DNA of 64,000 nucleotides from [Zimmermannella] alba NBRC 15616 (GTDB lineage: Bacteria; Actinomycetota; Actinomycetes; Actinomycetales; Microbacteriaceae), in the NCBI RefSeq assembly GCF_001570905.1, contig NZ_BCSO01000006.1:51248-115247 (forward strand). Direction: 5' to 3'. Numbering within the stretch: the first letter of the stretch is position 1; every line of letters begins with the position of its first letter. Below, piece after piece: positions 47,856-57,473 of this stretch. The notes below the pieces were generated by a model. It ran no database searches. It saw nothing but the letters and a program-made list of their open reading frames with translations, and was not told the origin of the DNA. Position numbers and translations under genes: made by a program.

Positions 47856-48688
47856 GATTCCTCCTTGATCGATGGGCTGGTGTCAGGTTCAGAACTCCTC
47901 GTTGTTGGGGAGGTGAGCCAGCGGCCCACCGTGGACGGATGCACGCCCAGCTCGGCGGCAATCTGCTTGTTCGACCACCCCTCACTCCGCAGCCCGGCGG
48001 CCCGTTCCCGCCGGCCCACCCCAGCCGTCTCGGGAACGCCTCGAACGGTCTCCTCATCAGGAGCTGTCGGAGTCGAAGCCTCGGGCGCGGGCTTCTCCTC
48101 GACGTGCTTCATCAGAGACGGACCGGATTCCGGTGTGGTCGGTCGTTCATCGCCAAGGCCGACGGTGTCGCTGGCTTCGTGCTGCAGGAGTGCCGCCGGT
48201 GGCAGTTCTGCCTCGATGCCCGGTCTTGGGGCTGGTGTGGGCTGGTCGTTCTGTTGGGCGATGGTTTGCCAGATCACGGTCTGCGTCTCGGGGCTGGTGG
48301 CGCGGGTGAGGATGACGGTGAGGTGGGTGATCGCCAGCAACACCACGGGCGGAACCGCCGCGATCGCTGCCGCCAACAAGGCCGGGACGCCGGCGTCGGC
48401 GGCGACGATGGCGTGCAGGGCGTTCGCGGTGACCGAGACGACGGCACCGCCGATCAACAGAGCCCAGGGATACCAAGCAGCCTTCTGCCCAGCCAGAGCA
48501 ACCACCGCGACGGTGGCCACCACGATGATCCCGTCAACGATCAACGGCCACGCCCACGCCTGACCCGCCCCGATGCCCGAACGGGCCGCGAGATCAGCCA
48601 GAGAGGTGAAGGACAGCCAGAACGCCCCGATCGCGATGAACACCGTCCCCGCGACCGCCGTCCGCACCGCCCACCGCCGCGCCCTCAC
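47852..48688 (-). CDS. DUF2637 membrane protein with C-terminal helix-turn-helix
   Basis: 278 aa. Four membrane helices (about 10-30, 45-65, 72-95, 100-120) match DUF2637, a family linked to actinobacterial integrative elements and plasmid spread (SpdB-like). The C-terminal part has a helix-turn-helix (RRERAAGLRSEGWSNKQIAAELGVHPSTVGRWL, about 225-260). GTG 48688 overlaps the prim-pol stop (GTGA) and is chosen over upstream codons. Confidence 0.82.
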   Translation of the reverse strand: MRARRWAVRTAVAGTVFIAIGAFWLSFTSLADLAARSGIGAGQAWAWPLIVDGIIVVATVAVVALAGQKAAWYPWALLIGGAVVSVTANALHAIVAADAGVPALLAAAIAAVPPVVLLAITHLTVILTRATSPETQTVIWQTIAQQNDQPTPAPRPGIEAELPPAALLQHEASDTVGLGDERPTTPESGPSLMKHVEEKPAPEASTPTAPDEETVRGVPETAGVGRRERAAGLRSEGWSNKQIAAELGVHPSTVGRWLTSPTTRSSEPDTSPSIKEES

Positions 48689-49605
48689 GCCAACCCCCAA
48701 CCCGCGCCCACCGGCACCCGCACCGGCGACGCCTCCGCAGGTGCAGCAGTCCTGGATGCTGGGGAACTTGTGGGGTGGGTGGTGCGGTAGGCCGACCGCA
48801 CGGTGGTCGCGATCTCCCGCGGACCTAGCCCCGCCTCGGAGGCAGCCGCACCGAGTGCTTCCACTGCGGTGGCTGGTGGGATGTCGTGTTCCGCGGCCCG
48901 GCAGGCTGCCCAGAACAACCCCCGATTCCGCTCGCCCTCACTCAAACCCGCCACCCACGCAGCCAGCCGCGCCACCACCACCCCAGGCTCGCTCTGAGCC
49001 ATGCCGCGATCAGCAGCGCGCGGCTTCAGGGCGGGCCGGGGGTCGAGGAAGTCCCGCAGCGCGTCACTGTCGATCCCGACCGCCGCGCCCTGCCGGACCG
49101 TCGCCAACCGATACGAACCGGCAGCGGTGTGTGAGGGTGGGATGACGATGTAGCCGCCATCCCCGCGGAAATCCACACCGGCCCGGGCAGCCTGCCACGA
49201 CCGTTGCACCACGCCCGGTGTGGCCGGGTAGTAGCCATGCCGTCCACCCGAGGGGGAGACCACCGTGAACACCGGCACACCTGCCCGCCCCGCATCGAGG
49301 GCGCGGCGCATGCTCTCCCCGCCATCCACGTGCTCGCGGACATCAACATCCACAACCACGACACCGGACGCCGCCCCGGTCGGCAGCCCCAGGTTCGCGT
49401 CGGGCCACCGCGTCCACCATTGCTCGATCTGGGCGAGGTCGGTGGTGGCGTCGTGGAACCCCCGGGCCGTGAGGGGGCGCTTCTGCCCGGGCACGCACGG
49501 AAACACCGGCACACCCGCCGATGCGAGATCACCCGCCACCCGCCCCAGCGGCCGATCTGGGCGAGGGGCCACGAGACTGGCGAGATGGTAGAGGTTCAGG
49601 CTCAT
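48685..49605 (-). CDS. Bifunctional DNA primase/polymerase (prim-pol) protein
   Basis: 306 aa. GVPVFPCVPGQKRPLTARGFHDATTD begins the prim-pol domain near residue 30, VVVVDVDVREHVDGG gives the DxD catalytic pair near 85, and GVDFRGDGGYIVIPPS near 145 is the second signature. No helicase domain is fused. It could prime the entering strand or replicate the circular form. ATG 49605 overlaps the ArdC stop. Confidence 0.88.
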   Translation of the reverse strand: MSLNLYHLASLVAPRPDRPLGRVAGDLASAGVPVFPCVPGQKRPLTARGFHDATTDLAQIEQWWTRWPDANLGLPTGAASGVVVVDVDVREHVDGGESMRRALDAGRAGVPVFTVVSPSGGRHGYYPATPGVVQRSWQAARAGVDFRGDGGYIVIPPSHTAAGSYRLATVRQGAAVGIDSDALRDFLDPRPALKPRAADRGMAQSEPGVVVARLAAWVAGLSEGERNRGLFWAACRAAEHDIPPATAVEALGAAASEAGLGPREIATTVRSAYRTTHPTSSPASRTAAPAEASPVRVPVGAGWGLA

Positions 49606-50687
49606 AGCGCCACCGCCTCACGCCCCGACACCACCCGCCCCACCGGCTCCGACACCGCCGGCGCAGCAGGGGCCTGCCGTGTCGCGGGTTCGCGAGCGGG
49701 GGTCTCGCGTTCCAGACCGGGCGGGGTGCCGTTGCCGACCTGAACCGTGTCGAGCTGCTCCAAAATCCCCAGCGCGGTCTTGCGCACCCGTTCCCCGGTG
49801 GTCTTGACCACCTCGACCGGGTCCTGGCCCTCCACCCGGGCCGCCCACGTCGAGACATACGGGACCGTGTAGCCGGAGGTATCCATTCCATGCGCGGCAC
49901 CCACCATCAACGCCACCGATTCGGCCTCCACCTCACCGATCCCGCGATGCTGTCGCGCCTCACCCGCATCCGGGCCATGCAACAGGACGTGTCCAAGTTC
50001 GTGAGCCAGGGTCTTCACCCGCGCAGCCGGGTCCATATCCGCACGCACCGACACCACCCGGTTGCTGTAATCCGTCAGCCCGTTCGCCCCGAAAATCTCC
50101 GACGCATCCGCAACCAGCCGCAGCCCAAACCCGGCAGACTGGACCTGGGCGGCGAGGCCCTCCCACAATCCGGCAGGAGCCTGCCCCTCCAACAGCCGCG
50201 GCGCCGGCGGCTCAGGGATCGGCTCGCCGGTGGTCTGGGAGGCGTCCCAGACGTAGGCGGGACGGACGCCGACCATCTTCGTGCGCACCGTCTCACCCGC
50301 ACGCGGCTTCTCACCCTTACCCAGCCGTCGCCACGACTCAGCATCCTGCGGGGTCGCCGACGCGAAACGTCCCGTCACCGGCGCCAGAATCTGATACCCC
50401 GGCTGGCCCTTGGAGACCTGACGGCCCAACTGCTGCCACTGCCGATACCCGGCCACATGCGACGGCACCGGGTCCGGCACCAGCCCCAGCCCGTAAGCCT
50501 CCCGATGCTGGGTCAAGATCAGAATCGTGTTCGCGAACGACCGCGCCCGAAACCGGGCCGCGAACGCCAACGCCCGGGCCCAATCCTCACCCGACACCAG
50601 CTGCTCGACCGCACCCGTCAGCCGCTCATGCAGCGCATCAAGCTTCGCCTCCCGCGCCGCCCGGGCATCCTTGCCCGACGTTGCCAT
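49602..50687 (-). CDS. ArdC-type antirestriction protein (ssDNA-binding + ImmA/IrrE-like metallopeptidase)
   Basis: 361 aa. The N-terminal 1-130 region (WARALAFAARFRARSFANTILILTQ; GYRQWQQLGRQVSKGQPGYQILAP) is the ArdC ssDNA-binding domain. LAHELGHVLLHG near residue 230 is the HExxH zinc site, followed by EVEAESVALMV. Such proteins protect entering DNA from host restriction. It opens the minus-strand transfer/establishment operon. ATG 50687 has GGAGACCGGC upstream. Confidence 0.88.
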   Translation of the reverse strand: MATSGKDARAAREAKLDALHERLTGAVEQLVSGEDWARALAFAARFRARSFANTILILTQHREAYGLGLVPDPVPSHVAGYRQWQQLGRQVSKGQPGYQILAPVTGRFASATPQDAESWRRLGKGEKPRAGETVRTKMVGVRPAYVWDASQTTGEPIPEPPAPRLLEGQAPAGLWEGLAAQVQSAGFGLRLVADASEIFGANGLTDYSNRVVSVRADMDPAARVKTLAHELGHVLLHGPDAGEARQHRGIGEVEAESVALMVGAAHGMDTSGYTVPYVSTWAARVEGQDPVEVVKTTGERVRKTALGILEQLDTVQVGNGTPPGLERETPAREPATRQAPAAPAVSEPVGRVVSGREAVAL

Positions 50688-50918
50688 GCCGGTCTCCTTC
50701 CGCGAACCTGCCCACCGGGTCGAAGAACCGACCCGGTGACCATCAGGTACGCCGGAACCACCAGCACTAGAAGACGGACAACAAGGAACCCCTACAGTGA
50801 CCGCCAGGAACTCCTGCGAACCTGACGTGTCATACCGGACCTACCAAACCCCGCCAGGAAGAGTCCAGAAATCACGGCAGATCAGCACAGATCGCAGTGA
50901 CGTTCTGTCATATCACCG
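50688..50918. other. Intergenic: probable promoter region of the ardC operon
   Basis: 230 nt upstream of ardC and downstream of the AraC gene. No gene recognised; less GC-rich than its surroundings, as expected for a promoter. Confidence 0.4.
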
Positions 50919-51320
50919 TCACGGCGCATGCGAATCCTCCACCGGCTGCCCGCACCACAAACACACCACCACAGCCGACTCACGGGCCTCGCTTCGGTAC
51001 TCGGTCGGGCTCCGTCCGGTGAGCTTGCGGAACTGCTGCGCTGCATGGGCTTGATTGGTCCAGCCGACGGCTCGGGCGATGTCGCTCATGGGTTGATGGG
51101 TCTCGCGCAGGAGGCGAGCCATCTCTCGGACACGTTGGTGGGTGAGCCATGTGAAGGGGCTGACGCCGTGGACCTTGGAGAATAGTTGCCCGAGTCCCGA
51201 GGGCGAGAGGTGTGCGATCGCCGCGAGCTCAGACAGGGTCCAGCGGTGGGAGATGTCTGCGCGAACGGCAGCCTCCACCACGATGACCGTGTCGCACGGG
51301 TGCTGTCCTGGGATGACCAA
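50919..51320 (-). CDS. Short AraC-type regulator (copy 1) with C-terminal Cys motif
   Basis: 133 aa, essentially one AraC/XylS DNA-binding domain with two helix-turn-helices (TLSELAAIAHLSPSGLGQLFS; SDIARAVGWTNQAHAAQQFRKLTGRSPTEYR). No ligand domain. The tail carries CLWCG. Starts at TTG 51320, with TGAGG 4 nt upstream; GTG 51281 is another option. It is the last gene of the EamA-NmrA-MFS-AraC operon (28 nt after the MFS gene). Paralogous to the gene at 57541. Confidence 0.8.
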   Translation of the reverse strand: MVIPGQHPCDTVIVVEAAVRADISHRWTLSELAAIAHLSPSGLGQLFSKVHGVSPFTWLTHQRVREMARLLRETHQPMSDIARAVGWTNQAHAAQQFRKLTGRSPTEYRSEARESAVVVCLWCGQPVEDSHAP

Positions 51321-51348
51321 GGTTCCTCACCGCAACTCTTTGTAGGAG

Positions 51349-52740
51349 TCATGTCGCCTTGGCCGGGCGAGTGTGGCGCGCGCTGATGCGGAGCGCGACG
51401 GGAATCGTGGCGAGGGCGAGCGCGCCGGTGAGGGTGAGAATGGCCGCAACTCCAACATCGGGACTGCCGTCGGCGCTGCGTGTTGCGGCAAGAATCGCTG
51501 TGCCTATCCCTGCGATCAGGGCTGTGGCAAGGGTCTGTGCCATCTGGATGGTTCCGCTCATTGCTCCGATGGCTGCCGGTTCGGTCTGCGCGAAGGTCTC
51601 GGCGGTGGTGGCGTTGTACGCCATTCCCATGCCGAAGCCACCGATCGCCCATCCCAAGGTCGCGACACCGATGGGAAGGGCAGTCACGAACAGCGTCGCG
51701 GCAATGATCCCGATGCCCAGGCTCAACGTGACCAATCCGATGATGCTGTCGCCGCGTCGGGTGTGGCTGCCCACTCGCTGTTCGCGACGGCTCTGGACCA
51801 TTGAGCCTGCGACCCATACCAGGGCTCCTGCTGCCAGGGTGAGACCCGCTGAGAGCAGGCTCGCGCCTCGCATCTGGGTCATGGCCAAGGGAAGGAACAC
51901 CTCGATGCCGAAGAACGCCAACGACAACACGGCGCGGGTCGCGATCCCCGACGGCATTCCTGGGGCCAATCGAAGTGTTCCTGCTGGCAGCACGTGACGT
52001 AGTCCGAGGAACATGCCCACCAGCCCGACGACCGTGAGTCCCGCGCCCGTGACCCCTCCGCGCTGTTCCAGCCCGAACAACAACACGGCAGCAGAGGCAG
52101 CCAGCAACACGCTGTAGGCGAGACGCTGACGCACACCGGTTGGAGGTGCGTCCATGGATGAGCCCAGCTCAGGCAGTCCGCGCGTGGTCATGATCATGGT
52201 GACTCCCACGATCGGGATCAATGCGAGAAACAGGACCCGCCAGCTGGCCACTTCCGTGAGCACGCTGGCCGCAAGCGGCCCAACCAGAGCGGGCACGGTC
52301 CAGGCTCCTGACAGTAGGGCGAGGGCACGTGACTGTAGTTCCGGCGGGTACACCCTGCCGATGAACACGTAGGCCATGCTGAGGATGGCTCCCACCCCGA
52401 AGCCTTGGATGACACGGCCGAGCAGAAACGGCGCCCAACCCGTCGCGAGGCCGGAGACCACGAGTCCTGCAGTAAAGATCCCGAAGCCCGCCAGGTAGGG
52501 TCCGCGCGGGTTGTGCCGGTCTGCGAGGAAGCCGGCGATCACGGTGCCCGCGACACTGGCAAGCATCAGTGCCGAGACCGCCCACCCGTAGGTGGCCATC
52601 CCTCTCAGGTCTGAGGCGATGGCAGGCAGGGCCGTGGTCACGCCCAGCCCGTCGAAAGCGACGATGCCCACCGAGACCAGCAGGCCGATGGTGACCAAGC
52701 GCAGCGCGGGCGAAAACACACCTTCAGCAGTAGCCGTCAT
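51349..52740 (-). CDS. MFS transporter, drug-efflux type
   Basis: 463 aa, 14-helix pattern of the DHA2 type. Motif A-like GFLADRHNPRGPYLAG lies between helices 2 and 3; FLLGRVIQGFGVGAILSM follows in helix 4. Likely exports toxic compounds with proton influx; substrate unknown. ATG 52740 overlaps the NmrA-family stop (ATGA). Confidence 0.85.
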   Translation of the reverse strand: MTATAEGVFSPALRLVTIGLLVSVGIVAFDGLGVTTALPAIASDLRGMATYGWAVSALMLASVAGTVIAGFLADRHNPRGPYLAGFGIFTAGLVVSGLATGWAPFLLGRVIQGFGVGAILSMAYVFIGRVYPPELQSRALALLSGAWTVPALVGPLAASVLTEVASWRVLFLALIPIVGVTMIMTTRGLPELGSSMDAPPTGVRQRLAYSVLLAASAAVLLFGLEQRGGVTGAGLTVVGLVGMFLGLRHVLPAGTLRLAPGMPSGIATRAVLSLAFFGIEVFLPLAMTQMRGASLLSAGLTLAAGALVWVAGSMVQSRREQRVGSHTRRGDSIIGLVTLSLGIGIIAATLFVTALPIGVATLGWAIGGFGMGMAYNATTAETFAQTEPAAIGAMSGTIQMAQTLATALIAGIGTAILAATRSADGSPDVGVAAILTLTGALALATIPVALRISARHTRPAKAT

Positions 52741-53405
52741 GCGCGGTTCTCCATCGTCTCGTTGTCGGAACCGAATGTCGCCACGGTGAAGTGGTTGTCT
52801 TCGCCGGGGTCCTCCAGTTCGTCGATGATGGCGATCGCGAAGTCCGCCGCACTGATGCGAGAGGTTCCCCGCTCGTCCACCAGGAGCGTGTCTGTGCCTC
52901 GTTCGTACCGTCCGGTTCGCGGTCCCGGTTCGAAGAGTGCTGGTGGGCTGACGTACGTCCACCGCTCATGCGGATGCTGTTGACAAGCGGTGAACTGGTC
53001 CAGGCTCGCCTGAGCGATGGTGCGCCACGCTGCTGGAATGTAGGCGGGGTCGTCGAAGACTCGACGGCCCGGCATGGTGGGGGACCACAGGGGTGCCGAC
53101 CCGCCCACCACGACCACGCGAACATCGTGGAGCCGGGCGGCATCGAGCATGTTCCGGGTGAGGGCAGGCAGGCTGCCCTCCTGGCCCGGCGCGGGGCGGA
53201 CTGCGACAACGGCGGCGTCGGCGTCGCCCAGAGCAGCGGCTACTGAGTCGATGTCTGCGACGTCGACGGCTCGGGATTCGACGTGGGGTGAGGCGTCCTC
53301 GCGCGGGTGGCGGGATGCGGCGAGGGCCTGGTGGCCGCGTCGGACGGCTTCGTCGGTGATGGCAGAACCTGCCATGCCCGTGGCTCCGAATATGGCGATC
53401 TTCAT
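52737..53405 (-). CDS. NAD(P)-binding NmrA/SDR-like protein
   Basis: 222 aa, Rossmann fold with GATGMAGSAI at residues 8-17, and a YVSPPALFEPGPRTG segment typical of NAD(P)H-binding oxidoreductase-like proteins. Probably a sensor or reductase acting with the efflux genes. ATG 53405 overlaps the EamA stop. Confidence 0.85.
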   Translation of the reverse strand: MKIAIFGATGMAGSAITDEAVRRGHQALAASRHPREDASPHVESRAVDVADIDSVAAALGDADAAVVAVRPAPGQEGSLPALTRNMLDAARLHDVRVVVVGGSAPLWSPTMPGRRVFDDPAYIPAAWRTIAQASLDQFTACQQHPHERWTYVSPPALFEPGPRTGRYERGTDTLLVDERGTSRISAADFAIAIIDELEDPGEDNHFTVATFGSDNETMENRA

Positions 53406-54319
53406 GCCTTGTCCTTTCGTCGAATGGGTGGTGGAAGTTGCCCCGAGGCCAGGGCGATCAGTGCTGTGGCGAAGCCGACGAGCTGGATCGCGGTGAGCGC
53501 TTCACCCGCGATGAGCGCCCCCAATGCCGCAGCGGTAAGGGGTGAGAGCAGCCCGAGCAGGGCGGTCGGCGTGACGGGCAGATGGCGGATGCCTGCGAAC
53601 CAGATCGTGTACGTCAGCAGCGCCCCGACGAGGCCAAGCCACGCGTATCCGGCGAGCGCGGCGGTGTCGATGCCCGTTGGGATGCCGTCGATCACCAGCG
53701 CGGGCAGCAGCAGGATCAGCCCGGCTCCGGTGAGTTGCCATCCCGCGATCCCGACGGCGCTCACGTTCGCGGGGCGTCCCCACTTCTTGGTGAGCACGAC
53801 GCCGGTCCCCATCGATACGGCACCCGCGAGGCCGGCCATCACGCCGAGCGGGTCCAGCGCGGCCTCCGGTCCGAGGACCACGAGGCCCACGCCCACCATG
53901 CCGACCACGCCCCACAGCAGCCGCCAACCAGAGAGCTGCTCGTGCAGGACCACGACGGCGAGGAACGCGATCACGATCGGCTGCACGGCGCCCAAGGTGG
54001 CAGCGACCCCACCGGGCAGACGCTGAGCTGCCACGAACAACAAGGGGAAGAACGCCCCCATATTCAGTCCGCCGAGCACCAGACTCTTCCACCACCAGTC
54101 GCCCCGGGGGAGCTGTCGGGCAATCGCCAGGGCGATCAGCCCCGCCGGAAGGGTGCGCAGCAGCGCGGCGAACAAGGGATGCCCCGGTGGGAGCAAGTGC
54201 GTGGTCACGATGTACGTGGTGCCCCAGACCATCGGCGCAAGCGCCGTGGCAGCAATCCAACCGGCACGCACCGCAGAAGTTGTCGCGCCGTCCGTGCCAG
54301 GCGCCGTCGTGGTGGTCAT
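53402..54319 (-). CDS. EamA family transporter
   Basis: 305 aa with ten hydrophobic helices and two EamA repeats (about 15-140 and 155-290), as in DMT exporters of metabolites. ATG 54319 (MTTTTAPG) is chosen; the frame extends to 54379 but through the shared upstream element. First gene of the four-gene operon and divergent from the LysR gene. Confidence 0.85.
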   Translation of the reverse strand: MTTTTAPGTDGATTSAVRAGWIAATALAPMVWGTTYIVTTHLLPPGHPLFAALLRTLPAGLIALAIARQLPRGDWWWKSLVLGGLNMGAFFPLLFVAAQRLPGGVAATLGAVQPIVIAFLAVVVLHEQLSGWRLLWGVVGMVGVGLVVLGPEAALDPLGVMAGLAGAVSMGTGVVLTKKWGRPANVSAVGIAGWQLTGAGLILLLPALVIDGIPTGIDTAALAGYAWLGLVGALLTYTIWFAGIRHLPVTPTALLGLLSPLTAAALGALIAGEALTAIQLVGFATALIALASGQLPPPIRRKDKA

Positions 54320-54347
54320 GTAATCCACCCTCACGCCAGCAAGTCCA

Positions 54348-54370
54348 TGAGTCCAACACATGTTTGTCAT
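54348..54370. promoter_or_regulatory. 23-nt shared element, copy A
   Basis: Sequence beginning TGAGTCCAACACAT and ending GTCAT, between the divergent EamA and LysR genes. It matches the copy at 57474-57496 at 20 of 23 positions. It is 29 nt from the EamA start and about 29 nt from the LysR start, so it could control both. Confidence 0.55.
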
Positions 54371-54398
54371 TCCTGGCATGCACAGGGATCATGGAAGG

Positions 54399-55319
54399 AT
54401 GGAGTTGCAGCAGATGCGCTATGCCGTGGCAGTCGCCGAGGAGCGGAGTTTCACCCGCGCCGCCGAGCGCTGCTACGTGGTCCAGTCCGCGCTCAGCCAC
54501 CAGATCAAGGCGCTCGAACAGGACATCGGGATCCAGCTGTTTGCGCGCACCTCACGCCGCGTGGAACTCACCCCGGCGGGGGAGGCCTTCGTCCAGGCGG
54601 CACGGCAAAGCCTGGCCGCTGCCGAGCGTGCCGTCACCGACGCCGCCGCAGCCACCGGCCAGATCCGCGGCACACTGACCATCGGAGTGATCCCCACCGT
54701 CACAGCCATCGACGTGCCGCACCTGCTCGCGTCATTTCACGCCCAACACCCGGCAGTTCGCATCGCGCTGCGCACCGGAGGCAGTGAGCAGTTCGTGGGC
54801 GACATCCGCTCCGGCCGCCTCGACGTCGCCTTCCTCGGACTGGCCGAATGCACACCCCCGCACGGGGTCACCACCAAGGAGCTCTCGAGAGAATCCCTAG
54901 TCGCGGTACTGCCAGCGGCACACCCACTGGCATCGAGCACGCACGTGACCCTGGAGGACCTCACCCACGAACGGTTCGTAGACTTCCCCAGCGGAACCGC
55001 CGGCCGCGCCCAAGCCGACCTCGCATTCAGCGCGGCCGGCCTGCAACGCGAGGTGGCGTTCGAAGCGATGACCATCGACCTCATCCTCGGACTCATCCGC
55101 AACGGACTGGCAGCCGCTCTCCTGTCCGCCCACGTCGTCCCCGCAGACCACACGCTGGCAGCCATCACCGTGAAGGACGCGCCACGGCGAGTGGAATACC
55201 TCGCCTGGAACGACTTCAACCCCAGCCCCGCCACCACCGCGTTCCTCGACGCCGTCACCCTCCATCAATCACAGTGCGCCGAGCACTCCGCGGTCCCAAC
55301 TGGCGAGTCGCCATCGTGA
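54399..55319 (+). CDS. LysR family transcriptional regulator
   Basis: 306 aa. Residues 1-60 hold the winged helix-turn-helix (MRYAVAVAEERSFTRAAERC; SALSHQIKALEQDIGIQLFAR), and 90-290 the periplasmic-binding-like effector domain. Divergent from EamA, the usual arrangement for a regulator of that operon. ATG 54399 starts MELQQMRYAV. The 3' end overlaps the convergent MFS gene by 55 nt. Confidence 0.9.
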   Translation: MELQQMRYAVAVAEERSFTRAAERCYVVQSALSHQIKALEQDIGIQLFARTSRRVELTPAGEAFVQAARQSLAAAERAVTDAAAATGQIRGTLTIGVIPTVTAIDVPHLLASFHAQHPAVRIALRTGGSEQFVGDIRSGRLDVAFLGLAECTPPHGVTTKELSRESLVAVLPAAHPLASSTHVTLEDLTHERFVDFPSGTAGRAQADLAFSAAGLQREVAFEAMTIDLILGLIRNGLAAALLSAHVVPADHTLAAITVKDAPRRVEYLAWNDFNPSPATTAFLDAVTLHQSQCAEHSAVPTGESPS

Positions 55320-56488
55320 CGTCTACCCGGCGGAAACGCCCACCGCGCAATGCTCACGGCCACTACGGCTACGACACAGAGCCCCGCCGATGACGTGGCA
55401 ATCCCGACCGGCCCCGCTGCCGAGAGGATGAGCCCGCCCACGAAGCCGCCACCGGCGACCGCCAAGTTGAACACGGTGACGAACACGGACTGTGCCGCGT
55501 CGGTGTGCGCACCTGCGCGATCAGCAAGAGCTGTCTGTAGCAGGACCGGAGCACCACCGAAGCCCAGCCCCCACGCGACCACGAGCACTACAGCCAGCAC
55601 CACCCCCGCCTCAGGAGCGACCCATCCGGCCGTAGTGACACCCATCGTGGCGATGCACGCCAAAGTGACCAGGCGGAGCGCCCGGTCAATCACCACGCCG
55701 ACCAGGCCGATCCCCACCATCGATGCCACCCCGAACACAGCAAGGCCCACATCAAGACGCAACCCCGTCTGGTTCAGCAGGGGAGCGACGTAGGTGTAGA
55801 GCATGTTGTGGGCGAGAATCCAACAACCGGTCACGCCGAGCACAACGCGCACCCCGGGCAGCCTGACCACCTTCCTCAGCGGGGCCCGTCGTCGCAGAGC
55901 GGTCCCCGGGACGTCAGGGACGACGGCCACGATCCACACCGCGAGCCCCGCGGAAATGATCGAGATCGCTACAAACACCCACTGCCAATCCATGACCGAT
56001 GCCGCGAACGAACCCAGCGGAACCCCGCCAGCCAAGGCAATCGGCTGCCCGAGACCCGTGACCGCCAACGCCCGACCCTGCAAGTCCGGAGACACAAGCC
56101 CACGCGCATACCCAGCAAGCACACCCCACACCAGCGCAGCCGAGGCACCGGCCACAAACCGAGCCGCGAGGATCGCAGGGAACCACGGCGCGACTGCCGT
56201 CACCAAGTTGAACGCCCCCAGCGTCCCCACCGCAACAAGCAACACCTTCTTGCGGCTCACCTGCTGCGTCCACGCGACCAGGGGAATGGCCGCGACGACC
56301 GCCCCCATGGCATACGCCGTCACCAACTGGCCAGCAGCAGACTCAGACACGCCCAGCCCACGAGCTAGATCTGGCAGCAGACCCGCCGGAATAGTCTCAG
56401 TGAAGATCGCGAGGAACCCCGACGCCGAAAGCGCCAGAAGCGCCGCCCACGGCAGACGACCATGGGAGCCAACCGAGCTCCTACTCAT
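55265..56488 (-). CDS. MFS transporter, arabinose-efflux/YdhP type
   Basis: 407 aa with 12 helices (FLAIFTETIPAGLLPDLARGLGVSESAAGQLVTAYAMG opens helices 1-2). Sugar or drug exporter-like; substrate unknown. ATG 56488 overlaps the stop of the upstream dehydrogenase gene by 8 nt. Its last 55 nt are antisense to the LysR 3' end. Confidence 0.86.
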   Translation of the reverse strand: MSRSSVGSHGRLPWAALLALSASGFLAIFTETIPAGLLPDLARGLGVSESAAGQLVTAYAMGAVVAAIPLVAWTQQVSRKKVLLVAVGTLGAFNLVTAVAPWFPAILAARFVAGASAALVWGVLAGYARGLVSPDLQGRALAVTGLGQPIALAGGVPLGSFAASVMDWQWVFVAISIISAGLAVWIVAVVPDVPGTALRRRAPLRKVVRLPGVRVVLGVTGCWILAHNMLYTYVAPLLNQTGLRLDVGLAVFGVASMVGIGLVGVVIDRALRLVTLACIATMGVTTAGWVAPEAGVVLAVVLVVAWGLGFGGAPVLLQTALADRAGAHTDAAQSVFVTVFNLAVAGGGFVGGLILSAAGPVGIATSSAGLCVVAVVAVSIARWAFPPGRRHDGDSPVGTAECSAHCD

Positions 56489-57368
56489 CGTGACATCCGG
56501 CGCCCGCGCGTCGACGCTGCATGTCAGCCAGCACAGCCCAATCCCGCGCCGCATGGCCGGACGCAATAGCCTCGCTCAACAACTCAGACAGCAAATCACC
56601 CAGCGGGAGACGAAGCCCCACAGCATCTGCCAGATGCCGTGCCAGGTCAACGTCCTTGCGTCCCAGAATCGGGGTGAAACGGGCGGGCTCATAGCAAGCA
56701 TCCGCGATCAGGGCCCCGTACATCGAATACACAGGACCAGGAGTAATCGTCGAGGTCAGCACCTCAATCGCCCGGTGGGCATCGCCACCAGAGCGCTCAA
56801 CGATGCTCACGGCCTCTGCCATCGCCTGAATCGCCGAAGCAATCAGAACCTGGCCCGCCACCTTGAGTACGGTCGCCTGCGCAGGATCATCACCCACCGG
56901 CCACAGCGCCGCACTGAACTCTCTCAAGTAGGGACGCGCGAGCTCCACTGCCTCAACACGCCCGGCAATGACCACGTTCAGCCGCCCAGCCTCGGCCACC
57001 GGAACCCCACCGAACATGGGTGCCGCCACGTACTCCAAGCCTGCCGCGTTATGCAACCGTGCTGCCTCTGCGGCAAGTGACGGGCTGATCGTCGCCAGAT
57101 TCACATGCACCGAGCCCGGCTGCATCGCAGACAGGGCCGATGACTCCACGAAGACTTCACGTACCGCAGCGTCATCAGGCAACACCGATAACACCAGCGC
57201 AGACCCAAATCCTCCCTCAGGACCTGGAGCGGCAGACGCGCCCAAGCCCAGCAGTCGCTCCGACCGGGCCAGATTCCGGTTCCACACCCCCACGTCGTAG
57301 CCAGCCTCAATCAAGTGCGACGCGATCGGCGCCCCCATCGCGCCAGTACCCACCACCGTGACATCCAT
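56481..57368 (-). CDS. NAD(P)-dependent beta-hydroxyacid dehydrogenase-like oxidoreductase
   Basis: 295 aa of the 6-phosphogluconate/hydroxyisobutyrate dehydrogenase group. GTGAMGAPIASHLIEAGYDVGVWNR at residues 7-31 binds the dinucleotide; the usual substrate signature appears as MFGGVPVAEAGRLNVVIAG, and the conserved lysine of the KVAGQVLIAS helix lies near residue 167. Could be an imine reductase or hydroxyacid dehydrogenase. First gene before the MFS gene. ATG 57368 is chosen over 57407. Confidence 0.85.
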   Translation of the reverse strand: MDVTVVGTGAMGAPIASHLIEAGYDVGVWNRNLARSERLLGLGASAAPGPEGGFGSALVLSVLPDDAAVREVFVESSALSAMQPGSVHVNLATISPSLAAEAARLHNAAGLEYVAAPMFGGVPVAEAGRLNVVIAGRVEAVELARPYLREFSAALWPVGDDPAQATVLKVAGQVLIASAIQAMAEAVSIVERSGGDAHRAIEVLTSTITPGPVYSMYGALIADACYEPARFTPILGRKDVDLARHLADAVGLRLPLGDLLSELLSEAIASGHAARDWAVLADMQRRRAGAGCHDE

Positions 57369-57473
57369 GCGTACAACCCTTCGCCCGACGAACGAGTAAT
57401 CAGGCACGCTCCGCCAGCCGATAGCTGCATGACACCGCGCCCGTCACAGACAACCCTGCTGCTACCCAACCCG

